Below, piece after piece: positions 1 through 11,419 of a DNA stretch of 64,000 bases. The notes beneath the pieces are model-generated. The model was not told where the DNA came from and ran no database searches. It was given only the letters and a program-made list of their open reading frames with translations. The first letter of the stretch is position 1, and every line of letters starts with the position of its first letter. Source of the DNA: Theocolax elegans (taxonomy: Eukaryota; Arthropoda; Insecta; Hymenoptera; Cerocephalidae); NCBI GenBank assembly GCA_026168455.1, contig CM047428.1, positions 17,388,759 to 17,452,758 of the forward strand, written 5' to 3'. The position numbers were made by a program, and so were the translations under genes.

Positions 1-264
1 AATTTATCCTTCTAGGAAAACATTAATTCAATATATATTTATAAATGAAACTATAGTTTTAAAACACTAAAACTACGATGATTAGTTTACATTATTTTTA
101 CACGCGCATGTAATATACTAAGTTTTTTTAGTAGCCTCACAACTACTTATATCTAATAATTATATACAAAAGTGGTATTTATAAACATCGATGATAATAT
201 AAAAAAAAAATCAGTTGCCAACGAGTTTTGCATAAATGAATATACACCGAAGCGCGTAATTTAA
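1..264. other. AT-rich flank, no gene seen
   Basis: No open frame, RNA gene or repeat structure could be supported here. It may hold the 3' UTR of gene Z. Confidence 0.5.
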
Positions 265-1395
265 TCACGCAAAAAAATATCCTTGGATGGGTATATCATC
301 TTTGAAGCGCGACTTCATAGCCTTCGGTTTTAAAACATTGCGAATTCTTCCACGTACCGAATCGCCACTTTCGTTAATTTTTGTATTTTCTATATCAGTG
401 AGAATTTAAATATCTCGACGAGTAATGGAAAAAATATGCGTACCGACTGCAGGTACGTGATGAGGAATATATTCCATCGTCGGTAACGGAGATTTCTGCA
501 TTTCCTTGTATCTCGTTCGCCTTGATGCCAAGAGTACGAGATGTCGCTTCGAGGTCGCATCATCAAGGTCGAGGTCGGGATTCCCGTTTTCAACCTTCAC
601 ACTGGCAGTGTAGCCTTAACCGTGGATTCGAATACTCGATATAGATAAGAACTTTTTGCTTTGAATTGTGCGAATCGATGTTTATCACGTATTGCTTAAA
701 ACACATTAATCCGATTGAAAGATATTGTTATGAATGTTAATATTTTTGACTTTGTTATTAGATATTAGTTTCCTTGTTGCTTGTATTTATTGTGTCTAAT
801 AGATAAATTTATACTAGGAAAAAAAATTTTTTTTTCCTCTTTTATGGATATGTAAGATGTGCGAATGTACAGAAAACTGAAATTCAATCAGAAGTTGTCA
901 GGTATAAAAAATGTTCAAAATGAAAAATTTAATAAATGTTTTGAATACGTTTGATGACGTCGATAAGAGGGACTTATCCATTTTATGCAAATATATTGTT
1001 TTGTACAAGTATTAAGAGAAAACAGTATAAATATTGATGCTGCTGAAGCACTACAAAGTATAATTTTACGACAAGCTTATAGAGGTGAACGTACCTTTGT
1101 AAACTAAAATAAATCAAGGATTTGCGTACGATATTATGTAAACTCTTAAACGTGACTACAATGCGGAATAAATCGTTGAAGTTTCCACCAACAAAAATTG
1201 TTAATTCCAAAAGACAATAGAAATCTTGATCGTCATAAAAAAAACGATTTGCGAATTTATCTCAAAATCTAACAGCGTATTAAAAAAAATGAATGAATTT
1301 TTCCGCGAGAGTTTTCTATTAATTAACCTATCAATGAAGATTATACATATAATGTTAACGGATAAACCAAGAAGAATTTGCAAAACTTTTGACAT
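265..1395 (-). CDS. Gene Z: putative small secreted protein (3-exon model, 116 aa)
   Basis: Function unknown. Model exons on the minus strand are 1328-1395, 444-601 and 265-389; they sum to 351 bases, 116 codons plus TGA. Exon 1 encodes a hydrophobic start (MSKVLQILLGLSVN...) that could be a signal peptide. It ends in phase 2 at a weak GTTAAT donor. Exon 2 follows a CTGCCAG acceptor and encodes a charged segment with DLDLDDATSKRH and ending HHVPAV. It is joined through a very short 54-base intron (GTACGC...ATAG) to exon 3, which encodes a basic stretch (RGRIRNVLKPKAMKSRFK) and ends GYFFA. Exons 2 and 3 are the best supported, because both read open with sensible composition and matching phase. 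The link to exon 1 is inference: another acceptor (TTAAG at about 615) is possible. Without splicing, exon 2 runs to a stop at 406-408. Confidence 0.38.
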
Positions 1396-2476
1396 CGATT
1401 TCCAAGAAGGTAGATGAGCTTATTGTCGGGAACTAATATTCCGGTTGTAATTAAAAATTACATTACGTCATTGTACGATTATCATCGCCAGTCGACTCGT
1501 AATATATAAAAATTTCCTAGCGCTTTTACCTCCTTTGTAGTTATAGCCGAGTTATATGTGCTCGTACTCTTTTTTTCTTTGTACGAAATACAAGCTGTTG
1601 CTCTCTCACGCACCGGATTATCTTTTGTATACGCGAATGGAAAAAAGGCATTTACTGACGAAAAACAAGATGTACGATTATTTTGACGGAGTTAACGTAT
1701 CAGTAATTCATAAATTATTTCTTCATAAAGTGTTGATAGTTTATACTATTTTCGCATGTAAAATTAATAATTTATTGGGAGAATTTATATATTCATGGAA
1801 CGTTTTTCAGAAAGTAATAAAATCTATATCTATATATTTTTTTGCAATATTTCCTTTTAAAAAAACAAATTGTTGGATTTGCTTTAAATTTATTTTTTAT
1901 TTTCAAACACGCGTTAGAATAATCAAATACAAATTGTATTTTTATAAGATTTATTTAATAAATTATTAAAAACATTGAGTACTCGATCTAAATTTATACA
2001 TAGTGGCAGCTTATAACTATTACTTATCACATCCAGTATTTGAATTATACAAAGTAAAATTGTAAACAATTTTCTTAGGATCTATAAATTTTGTTGTTTT
2101 AAATTTCAAATATAGTGAAATTTTCTAACAATTACAATAATGATTTCAGTCATTCGTATAAAATTTTCAAAGGCACATACAGAATTATATTTTACGAATT
2201 ATAATCCAAGAAGTGTTGAGTTTTTCACAAGTTAAAATAGAGTTTCATTTTTTTATATTTTTGTAGATTAAAATATTTTTCCTTTTTGTAACAATTAGAA
2301 AAGAATTTTTATCAAAAATTGCTTTACACTAACAAACTCTATATCTTTTATATAAATATAATACATTAGTGGATTTACACAGAAATTTTACTAACAAATC
2401 AACTTAGTAAAAAATAATGTATCTTTTACTAAAAGTAGATGTAACAAAACTTTTTTTGTCATTCCAATCACGCAAA
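1396..2476. other. Intergenic AT-rich DNA between genes Z and A
   Basis: Very AT-rich. A plus-strand open frame of 137 codons at 1556-1969 is made mostly of Lys, Ile, Tyr and Phe codons, as expected from base composition, and is not called. The right-hand part should contain the 3' UTR of gene A, which ends at 2477 on the minus strand. A TTTATT (AATAAA on the minus strand) occurs near 1950, but no poly(A) signal close to the stop was evident. Confidence 0.45.
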
Positions 2477-5400
2477 TTAATAATCTAAAATCTCATAGAC
2501 AGCGTCAGTCAGTTCTGATACAATCTCCTCTAGAGGACCATCTTCGTCATCCTTCGGCCTTTTACTTCGGATAAATTCTTTAGGGATGATCTGTTGATGA
2601 CTGCTAGGGCCTGGAAAAGTAACAATGGAACCGGAACTCGCGCTAGAGCTACTTTGCGCAAAACCACCTGGACGTCTATTGATCGAAGGTGACGCTGAGC
2701 TCAGTTGAAGTTCACCAGGATGTTTCTGTTGATGCTCGGATAATCCACCTTGAGCATGAGCTTGAGCACTGCTTGATACTTCTACTCGATTGGGTGTGGT
2801 TGACGATGGACGATGACCGCTAAAGATTCAAATTGTAAAAATGGGGATGATTTTTTTAAAGACAAACCTAAGTTAAGACTGTAAACGAAAGAATTTGTAT
2901 AATGATTTTTAATTAATGTATGAATCTTACTCGGAGAGAAAAAATGAATAAAAATTATGTCTTGGTAATGTGGAATTGATGTTCGCGCGTTTTTGTCGTT
3001 TTTGTCCAAAAATCGCAGTGAGAATTGAAAATCGTACTGAAATTTTGACTGTGGTGAATACTAATTTTTCCCAAACGGGTAGACTATAACCACAATATTC
3101 AAAAAATATTACATACTTTTTCTCTCCGTAGGTTTTACCTAACATCGGTAACAAATATTAAACTCAATGTATACACAATAGCGTTTATTTTTAATAAAAT
3201 AATAATCTTTTAAATATGTACAAGATAAATACATAAATATACTTAAAGTTAAGATCGAAAGACAGCGGTATATTATTATAAATAATGAAGATCCTACCCC
3301 AGATGCGATTGGGAAGCCGACTGTGTAATAGATAAACCAGGTTTAGATTGGGCAGAAGATCCAGCAGTCGCTTGCGTTATTTTCACTCCACCAATTTCGA
3401 CTCTCGGTTCCCTTATATTTTCGTAATAAGGCTTTTGATATCCTGGTCTGTGAACGGGTTTAGTCACCGTAACCTTCGGGGTACGACAACGCGGATCTCT
3501 GTACCAGCCGTTGTAATTGCAATAATCGGGTCTATTCCAGGAATCACGTGAATCTTGTACTTCGTACCAACCGTTCGATGGTCTTGTACCGTAACGTGTA
3601 CGGTCATCCGCAACAGTGATTGAGAGCGTTGGTTTACGTTGCGAATTGTAGTAGTAATCCCCTGTGTCAAATATTTTTACGTTAAAAGTGGATTTGTGTT
3701 TATGATCAAAATTTAATATATAATGTATATTAATAAATCTGTACTACCATTATGACCACTAGCGTAATTTGGTTGTACGTTATGCCACTGTCCTGGCCTT
3801 TCGGGTTGCAATTGAATATAATTTTGAGAATTGGACCCTGCTTGACTGTGAGTTCCACCTACGGATGATTGGGCACTGGTAATGGCTTGACCATTAACGA
3901 CATCACCGTGCGACGATGCTTCAGCTTGTCCCACACCAAAGGAATTACTCGATGATTGTGCATTTTGACCGTAAATCGGATGGTTCGTTGCGACGGAACT
4001 AGAATCCGAGCCCGATACGCCGTTCACACCGGCTGCTAGTGACGACGACTGACTTGCCGTAAAAGAGCTGCAACAATGCGTTATCTTTTCAGATTAACAT
4101 ATTTACGTTATATATACGATGTATTGTTCTTCACTTTTGCCCGAAACCACAGACCAACCTATAAAAATATCATCGTTCAAAAATAACAACATCGCATTTA
4201 TCTGTCGAGGACGTGATGAAACAGGTCGTTCAATAATTTTTGCTTTGTGATTCTCACCTTTATTTTTTCTCTGTAATATACGTGCCCGTTCAAGGAAAAA
4301 AAAATTATAAATAATAAACTTACCCGGAATTCCCACCGGCAGCGTGACTGGCACTTTGGGAGACTCCGATTCCATCCGGGCTACCTGCGATGCTAAAAGT
4401 TTGAGCGTTTCCATTACCCGCGCTTAAAGAGAAACTTGCGGAGAAGGGTAAAAATCGAGCTTGAGCTTGACTTTCATCCGCTACCGGTGATGATTTACTT
4501 TCTGCGCTCGATTCGGATGGCAAATTCTTTAATTGATCGGCGTTCGTGACCACGAGATTTTCTGTGAAAAAAATAACAATTTGGTCAAAATTCTTCATTA
4601 GGCTACAATCAGACTCGGTTTTTCATCGTAATATAAGAATTTGTATTTGCATCTGCATATTTTACTTAATTCGATTAATAAATTGTAAAAATTTGTTATA
4701 ATAATTCACGATTTAAATATATTAAATTGTTCTAATACTAAAATCTTACACGGTATGTAAAATGATTAAAAAAAATACGTGTAAAACACTGTTAAGCATA
4801 TGCAATATATCTGAATGAAATGTAAATGTTATCCATCAATTTGAACTTTATTATTGCTTTTCATAATAATTTTTCATACATGCTTAAAATATAAAAACTG
4901 ATATTTTTTCAAATCCGCTTAATTTATCATTCTTAAATATTTCATTAGCTTTATAAAATAATATCGTATCATTTGATAAATCCAAATTATCTCTTATAAT
5001 TTAATTCCTTAATTTACTACTTAAATTTAATTTTCCTACCACTCTCAAATATATCCATAGCAAAAAATGTTTTATTAAAAGTTCGTACATAGTTTAGTAA
5101 TGGAGGTGTAGAATTTAAAAAGTATAATTCCAATGTAAAGTTTATTAATACTAGAATTAACCATGCGCGCTCCGCGCGTTCTTGCGTTTTTTAACAGTCA
5201 TTATTTGAAATATTACGCTGTCTAATTTACTTAAAACATCAATTTTTATTAATATAATTAATTAATAAATTCATGATTTATTATATTCCGATTTTGTCAA
5301 GAAAATTCAAACATTACGTTTTTGCCTCGCTGCCAAATCTAACCTACAATGTTTTAGACGCATGCGCAAAACATAAACCAATCACATAGCCGTTTCACTT

Positions 5401-7451
5401 GGCTTCACAACATTCGGCAATCACTTTTTTATAAGGATAATTGAAATAAAAATTATTATGCTTTTATGATTATTTTTACAGAAATTTTAATATCTTTTAA
5501 ATAAATTAATTCCTACATGGGAAAAACCGAATAAAATTAAAATTTTTGTATAAAAATAATTATATATATCTATATTAAATATTAGCTATACAGTAGTACA
5601 CTAATGTATTATTATTACCGTCTATATAGCTTAATTTCTAAACAGTACACTTATTTTCAGTAGAATAATTATCTCGGTGCATATTAAGCATTTGAACTGT
5701 TTACGAAATGTCTTTTTAAAAACGGAAACAAAAGCAAAGTGTATACCATAGGTAAGACATATTAAAGAGGTAGCAGGTACAGTGCACACACTTGGCGCAT
5801 GAAATTATGCGGTATGTCCTAATACACCTCGTCTACTCGTTGCATTGTAAAAGAACGAGGGTCTCGAATTCATATCGCGTGTTTCGGGCTGTACGCGAGC
5901 GAGAAGTCTGTATACACCTTCATTGCGTACATTACAGGCTTGGTAGATGCACGAGAGGTGACGTCATCGGTTGCGTTTTTAACGAGCGAACCGGTAACCG
6001 GTTTTTCGAAGATTTTTCGACGCGATCCGTGACACCTTGTTTTTCGCGCATACCATCGCTCTTGTTTGCACATACGTAAATTTACAAAGTGGATGGTAAA
6101 AAGTAGAAACACGTCTTAACTTTAATATAGACAATGTTGCAGTAAACTTTTTTTTAATGACTGTTTTTTTGTCTTTACGTTTTGACGAAGCTTCGAAAGG
6201 CTGTGTTAATTAATCACGTTTAAGTGTAAATATTTTACTTCTTTTTTTATTAAAAGAAGAATATCTTTCTAGGTATAAAAATTAATAATTTGCGCTTTAA
6301 TATATAGAATCAAATGGTGTATCTATCAATGTTATTTTTAGAATTCAGGTGTTGAAGTAACCAACACCGGTTTTCTTGCATGTATAATAAAACTTGCTGT
6401 TTATATATGTCCTCTCTTATTATAATTCTAAATTCAAAATTTTCTCATATCAGATTTTGATGAGTATAACAAATGTTAACAATCTATATATTTTATTATG
6501 GGAAAGAAGGTATTGTCATATTTCTTTTGTATTATGGGAGAATGCTTTATGTATCAAGTTATAAATAATAATAATAAACTAAGACTCCTCTAAACATCTA
6601 AAAATGAAACCTACTTTTCTTAATTACCGATGTTAATTACTTAACACTAAATCTTAATGAGTTTTTATTTTAGTAATGTAAATATTTAGGTTTTCATCGT
6701 GAGAAAATTTTAAATTAAAAAAAACTTTTAACTATGCTGAGTAATATTTAGCGATGTTCAACAAAAAATAATGTGAATAACCTAAACAATAACGTTTGCT
6801 TACCTATTGACATCTATCTTGTTAGATAGTTTGTTAAATAATAACTTTATTATTAAAAAAAAACATTTAACATAATGATTTTAGAAAAGCTTGATATCAA
6901 ATGAATAAAAAGACATTATTATAATTGAATAAAAAATGCAACTTCATTCGACACAGTTTAAAAAGTAAAGTAAAAATGGCTGCAAAAACAACCATAAATA
7001 AAAATTAGCAACACTTAATTTTTTATTCGATGTCAGAGAGATATACGTGCACGTAATTGGTATTTTGCTAATCAAAATTGCGAATCTAAAAGACCGCTAT
7101 AAGCGCAATAAATTGTTGAATGTGTAAAAAGAAACTTTTCTACTATACATATACTACAAAAAAATAAGAAAAAAATTTCTCATTCAATCAAAACTCACGA
7201 GGATCGGTCAACTAATTAACACCTGCACCGACGTAACCTTGGGGAACAGGTAATTTTCAAAGGATTATATAAAGGTATTAGTGTATAATGGAAAGAAAGG
7301 TAACTGTTTTGATTTCAACGCGTTGACCGAGTAAGTATCACCGATGCACCATTTCACAAAAGTCAATTTAAGAGACACAGCGTGCACACTCACCGCATCT
7401 CGCGATCGCGCAAAAGGTAAGCACGATGTACAACCACTCGAAGCGCACCAT
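2477..7451 (-). CDS. Gene A: secreted Ser/Gln/Gly-rich protein, 440 aa, 5 exons
   Basis: Not recognised; a secreted protein by its signal peptide. Coding exons on the minus strand are 7394-7451, 4324-4561, 3748-4067, 3298-3661 and 2477-2819 (1323 bases, phases 1, 2, 1, 2). Exon 1 encodes MVRFEWLYIVLTFCAIARC, a clear signal peptide, and ends at G|GTGAGT. Residues 21-206 are low-complexity Ser/Gly/Gln/Asn (many SSS, QAQ, SAG). Residues 207-327 differ: an aromatic segment with two NGWY motifs, the second beside two cysteines (DYCNYNGWYRDPRC). The C-terminus is again Ser-rich and then acidic (KRPKDDEDGPLEE...). The composition suggests an extracellular matrix, cuticle or silk-like structural protein, but that is inference. 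Intron 1 (4562-7393) is large. The 2820-3297 intron carries a MITE. All splice sites are GT/AG and the frame closes exactly, so the structure is more certain than the function. Confidence 0.82.
2929..3131. mobile_element. MITE of about 200 bp in a gene A intron
   Basis: Ends are inverted copies of a terminal motif: CGGAGAGAAAAAATGAATA on the left and, read from the other side, CGGAGAGAAAAAGTATGTA on the right. The element lies inside the intron at 2820-3297. Open frames reading through it are treated as artefacts. No transposase is encoded, so it is non-autonomous. The superfamily is not determined. Confidence 0.6.
4562..7393. other. Gene A intron 1 with a CpG-rich, motif-bearing patch
   Basis: Mostly AT-rich with no exon seen. 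Two patches stand out: 5160-5410, with CGCG and GCGCATGCGC-like content, and 5780-6080, with higher GC, a palindromic TGACGTCA site and paired AACCGG sites. Open frames of 80-95 codons on both strands in the second patch overlap each other and have no splice support. Confidence 0.5.
5959..6006. promoter_or_regulatory. Candidate enhancer sites: CRE and tandem Grainyhead-like motifs
   Basis: A perfect TGACGTCA (CRE/ATF-type octamer) lies at 5959-5966. It is followed at 5989-6006 by AACCGGTAACCGGTTTTT, which contains two overlapping AACCGGT-type cores like the known Grainyhead consensus. Grainyhead regulates epidermal and cuticle genes in insects, which would suit a secreted structural gene, but that link is inference. 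Confidence 0.4.
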
Positions 7452-7464
7452 GACTGAATAAGCT

Positions 7465-7501
7465 CTGAGACTAGACGCACGATCGACGTCCCTTTTTTAA
7501 A
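7465..7501 (-). promoter_or_regulatory. Possible core promoter of gene A
   Basis: On the minus strand a TTTAAAAAA TATA-like stretch (7492-7500) lies about 33 bases before a TCTCAGA initiator-like site (7465-7471), which is 14-20 bases upstream of the ATG at 7451. The match is weaker than at genes B, C and D and would leave a very short 5' UTR. Confidence 0.35.
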
Positions 7502-9395
7502 GAGTACGACTGACCTTAGTTCGTTAATTGTCATGCGTGCGTTGTCCTACTTCGTGACCCGGCGTCACAGGTTACGAGAATCGCCTACGGCCGAATTCCT
7601 TTTGTTTTTCCACTCCTCCCACTTAGGATCCCCGCGACTTTCGCTTTCGATATACGGTACGGCAACGCTTACTCTTACTTTACTCTTGCCCTTTGACGTG
7701 CACAACGAGGGAGAAAAAGAAAATGAACGATATGCGCAACGTAAGATGTGCAACGGATCAACGAAGGTAAAAAGACGCATCGATGCGAAGCAAATATTAT
7801 ATTCCACGAGTATAGTGACGATCGAGGCCTTGAGAAATCCCGAAGCAGCTCAAGGAATCAGACTGGGCTAAGGCTATCCGCTTGAGTAACCATTATTCGG
7901 AACTCATATACTTTTTGGATCCGGGGAGAACAGGACAGGTGTATACAAGATCTTCAACAGACAGATTTCGAGGTTCCTTGCTTCGTTTATTCTCTTAGAT
8001 ATACATTTTTTTCCATCTTTTTTTATTCGTATACAAGATTTTCATTTCAGATTTCGCAGAACCAAAATCCGATACATATTTCTATTAGTATTTCTAATAT
8101 TGCGCGGAGTGTTTCGAACTGGTTCACATTTTAATTGCCTTTTTTTTCTTCTCAGTTGATAGTTCGAGTCGTTAGAAAGCCTAGCTCCTGATGACTATGT
8201 CAGAAGTATCAGTGTCGTTCCTAATTTCGATAAGGTTAATATGTTTTCACGCTTATTTCCGATAAAGTATGCGTACGTGTTAAAAACATTTATATTGCAA
8301 GATACGTAGCTTTATTTTAAACGAAATTGCTTAGACGTAATTGACGAGACGTCAACCTCTTTAGTCAAAATGTGGATATTTTTAAAATAAAATTACCTTT
8401 TTTAATTTATGGATTATTTTTTTAAATTAATTTTTTGCAAATAAGAAGCATGTAGGTGTAGCCTCAAGATGAAAATAAAGTGGCATTGAAACGTCGCCAA
8501 TAAATAAATAATTTCTTCTTCTTTTACAAAATTGAAACAATTCTTGCCTATACGGTGGATGAAAAAATATAATTAATGTATTTTTGGTAAATAAGTAACT
8601 CTAATTATTAGCATTTAATATCTCAGTAAGATATTATGGCAATATTTTAAAAGAGAGTTATTTAAAATATTTGATTTTGAAACGTGTAGATTCTGCAACA
8701 TATAACTGCTCATTATAAACTATATTAATTTTATTACTTATAATGTTAAAATGATTACAAATCCATTGGCTATGTACGTATTAATTAAGAAAAATATATA
8801 ATTCATAAAACGAGTTTTATATTTAATAATATTTATACTTCAGAAAATAAATAATTAGTAATAAAGAAAAGAGTGGCCTGTAAGGAGTAGAAAAGAAAAT
8901 GGAAAATGCGTTTCATTCACAGGTTGCTCATGGGGAAAACCGTGTGTAAAATTCGTTACGTTCACTTATTCAATACGTCTATGAAATAGTGTTACTCAAG
9001 GCCGTAAATTCAATTATGAAATACTTTATTATTGTTATTATTAATTGAACATAGTTTCGTTTAAACAATATCTAAAATTGTGAAAATAATATTTTGCAAG
9101 AGTTTATTTGGTTAGATATAAAATAGGTTTGTAAAACTCATCGTCGTGTACGATCCATTTTATTAAAAATCTATGTTTCGTAATACAGTCTAAATGACAT
9201 TTTAATTTGTCAGTTCTTGATGCGATAGTTAACCCAGTTCCAATCATCGTAACAAAAAAGTAATCCGATTCTAATTTTTCTTTACAGAAATTATATCAAT
9301 TTCAAGGGCGAAAGAGCATTTAAATTATAGTTTTCTATTAATCTATAAGTTGATATTAAAACGAAATTAAGAACAACAGGTTCATTTATATTAAA
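7502..9395. other. Intergenic region between genes A and B
   Basis: The first 370 bases (7530-7880) are GC-richer than the rest and hold overlapping open frames on both strands (112 and 80 codons). Neither has a signal peptide, splice sites or a sensible composition. They are more likely upstream regulatory DNA of gene A. The remainder is AT-rich and featureless. Confidence 0.45.
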
Positions 9396-9403
9396 ATACT
9401 TTT

Positions 9404-9409
9404 TTTATT
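9404..9409 (-). terminator. Candidate poly(A) signal of gene B
   Basis: AATAAA on the minus strand, about 330 bases past the stop codon at 9736. This would define a 3' UTR of moderate length. Confidence 0.4.
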
Positions 9410-9735
9410 ATTCATACTATTATCAACGTCGTTGAATATATAATTCTTACACATATACGTATTGCAATAATAATATTACGTTTTTTTTCTTCTTTTTCTA
9501 TACACAAACACATAATAAATAAGTTTCATCAAATCGAACAAATCGGAAGTCTATCTTAGCGTTGAATTTTCACACATTCGAAACATGTATGCTTAATTAA
9601 ACTTATATACTTAAGCGCTTAAGATACACATACATTCATACAATTAACTCGTTTCATCATTTCAATTCGAAACAAGTATCAAAAATATATATATAATAAG
9701 CAATTGTCAACAAAAACATTACATATATATGTATC

Positions 9736-11308
9736 CTAAACAAATACGTCATTTGCATCTTGAGGATCGTTGACCAGAGTTGTCGTACCAGTTACATCTC
9801 CGGGAATTGTCGTAGGTACTTCCGGGGTATTATCGTTAGACCCATCGTCACTAACGTTATTCGGTGTTACTGGTACTTCTTCGGTCGTTGGTACTTGTTG
9901 ATCCACCTTTACCGATGGTACCTCCGTCGTCGGTGTCGTTGTCGTCGTTGTCGTTGAGGTCATTGATGTTTGAGTTTCGGGAATTGGTTCCTTCGTTGTG
10001 TCTACGGAATCGGGAAGCGGTGTTGGTAACTTTTCTGGTTCCTGGTGACCCTTGCAAGCGTACGGTACGTTTTTATCAGCTGTGTAAACAGATATTTCTT
10101 CTTTAGTATTATTATTCAAATGAATGGTATGGTACGTAATATGTGTATTTTTTTTTGTTCAAATTGGTGGTATACACTGCGCGCGTCTACTACTTCTAGG
10201 GATACATATATATATGTCAAACAGAAAAATGCTAATTTTTTCTTCAATTATGTAAACGCTTTGATGTCTTGGGTATTTCTATCGGTATATACGTTCGACC
10301 TCCTTTTCTGTAAATTTATTTAGAAAATGTTGATTTGTTTATCGTTTACCTATGTAATTGTCCATTATTTTTTAGGAATTTTTAAGAATTAATACTTTTT
10401 TTAATTATATTTTATAACTCTTTTTTTAATATTACTTTCTTGTAGAAATTTACTTTACCGACGACGCGTTCGGTTGGTGCGTTTAGCGACATACGCAGGT
10501 ACAAATCCCCTCTCTATACTTTAACTCTGCACGTATAATTCTAAGATATTAAGATTTAAGTGATCTTTTTACTTTGTTCTAAATATTTTTAAAAAATCTT
10601 GATGTACCAATTTGTTTGAACACGAAAGTAAAAAAATAATATAGAAAATAATGTTCCAAGTCTAAGAATTAAAATATTTGTTTAAAGTTTGATTGTTGAT
10701 CAAGCGCATACCTTGCGTCTTTCGAAGGAAATCAATAATACGACGTTGGCCGATTTCCAAGTCCGTGATTCTTCTTCTAAAATTTTCGTGCAAATCTTCA
10801 TCGTCAAAGAAGTTCATTACACTGGGCATTGTTGGGAAAGTCGGCAATCTCCAGGTATGATGAATCGACCAGTCGCGAGGTCCAAATAATCCAAAATCAA
10901 ACGTCCTTTTCTTTCGGTTCAGCAGGGGTGATTTGTCATTTTCTTGTCTATGCGTTGGGCTGCCTATAATCGCAAAAGATAATATTTTATCTCAACGTAT
11001 ACCTTGGTATTAATTTTCTCTAGTTTAAACATTTATTTTATCGTCATCAATAATTTTAATGTAAAGCTAAATAAATATTATTTAAATTGATGCTCGCGTG
11101 AAAAAAATATCCGTGATTGAAGTAAGTTACTGAGAAACGTCGAAAAACGTCGACTCCCGATTAAGAGTAGAATAATAAGACAAAGATTAACAAAGTAGAA
11201 AATTTCTAATATTATAAATATATTACAAGGTAAAAGCTTACTTAGAACAGATATAAACACAGCGCACAATAACAAGGTTGAAAAGACAAGTCTCGTGTTG
11301 GTAATCAT
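9736..11308 (-). CDS. Gene B: secreted precursor-like protein with RKKR site and Thr-rich tail, 220 aa
   Basis: Not recognised. Coding exons on the minus strand are 11242-11308, 10712-10963 and 9736-10079 (663 bases, both junctions phase 1). Exon 1 encodes MITNTRLVFSTLLLCAVFIS, a good signal peptide, and ends at A|GTAAGC. Exon 2 starts with a short polar pro-like stretch and then a furin-type tetrabasic site RKKR (residues 39-42), followed by TFDFGLFGPRDW and a charged, probably helical segment (about residues 80-105, ending FLRKTQ). Exon 3 starts near the only mature-region cysteine (PYACKG) and then becomes a Thr/Pro/Val/Asp-rich tail with runs of TTTTT and repeated EVP/TT units, which could carry O-glycans. 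The architecture suggests a processed secreted protein or peptide precursor, but the RKKR could also be unprocessed. Structure is well supported; function is unknown. Confidence 0.8.
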
Positions 11309-11372
11309 CCTTGCCTAATAGTTATACAGCAATGTACAATAACCTAAGAAGTTTCAAGCACGAGAATAAAAT

Positions 11373-11412
11373 CCTGACTGACGATATATCTTGAAGAACC
11401 ACTTTATATATC
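11373..11412 (-). promoter_or_regulatory. Core promoter of gene B (TATA + TCAGT initiator)
   Basis: On the minus strand TATATAAA lies at 11403-11410. The arthropod initiator TCAGT lies at 11377-11381, so its A is about 31 bases downstream of the TATA start. This gives a 5' UTR of about 70 bases before the ATG at 11308. Confidence 0.65.
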
Positions 11413-11419
11413 CTTCGGT

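Noticed and set aside
615..635. TTCGAAT-like tRNA T-arm motif
   Set aside because: No matching acceptor, D-arm or anticodon arm could be drawn around it.
983..1240. Minus-strand open frame ending at a good GTACGT donor (about 1094)
   Set aside because: The region is hydrophobic and AT-driven, and it could not be joined to another exon better than the gene Z model. Left as intron of gene Z.
1556..1969. 137-codon plus-strand open frame
   Set aside because: Composition is dominated by Lys, Ile, Tyr and Phe from AT-rich DNA. There is no promoter, domain or splice evidence.
7533..7871. 112-codon plus-strand frame upstream of gene A
   Set aside because: It overlaps an 80-codon frame on the other strand and has no signal peptide, splice signal or recognisable domain.
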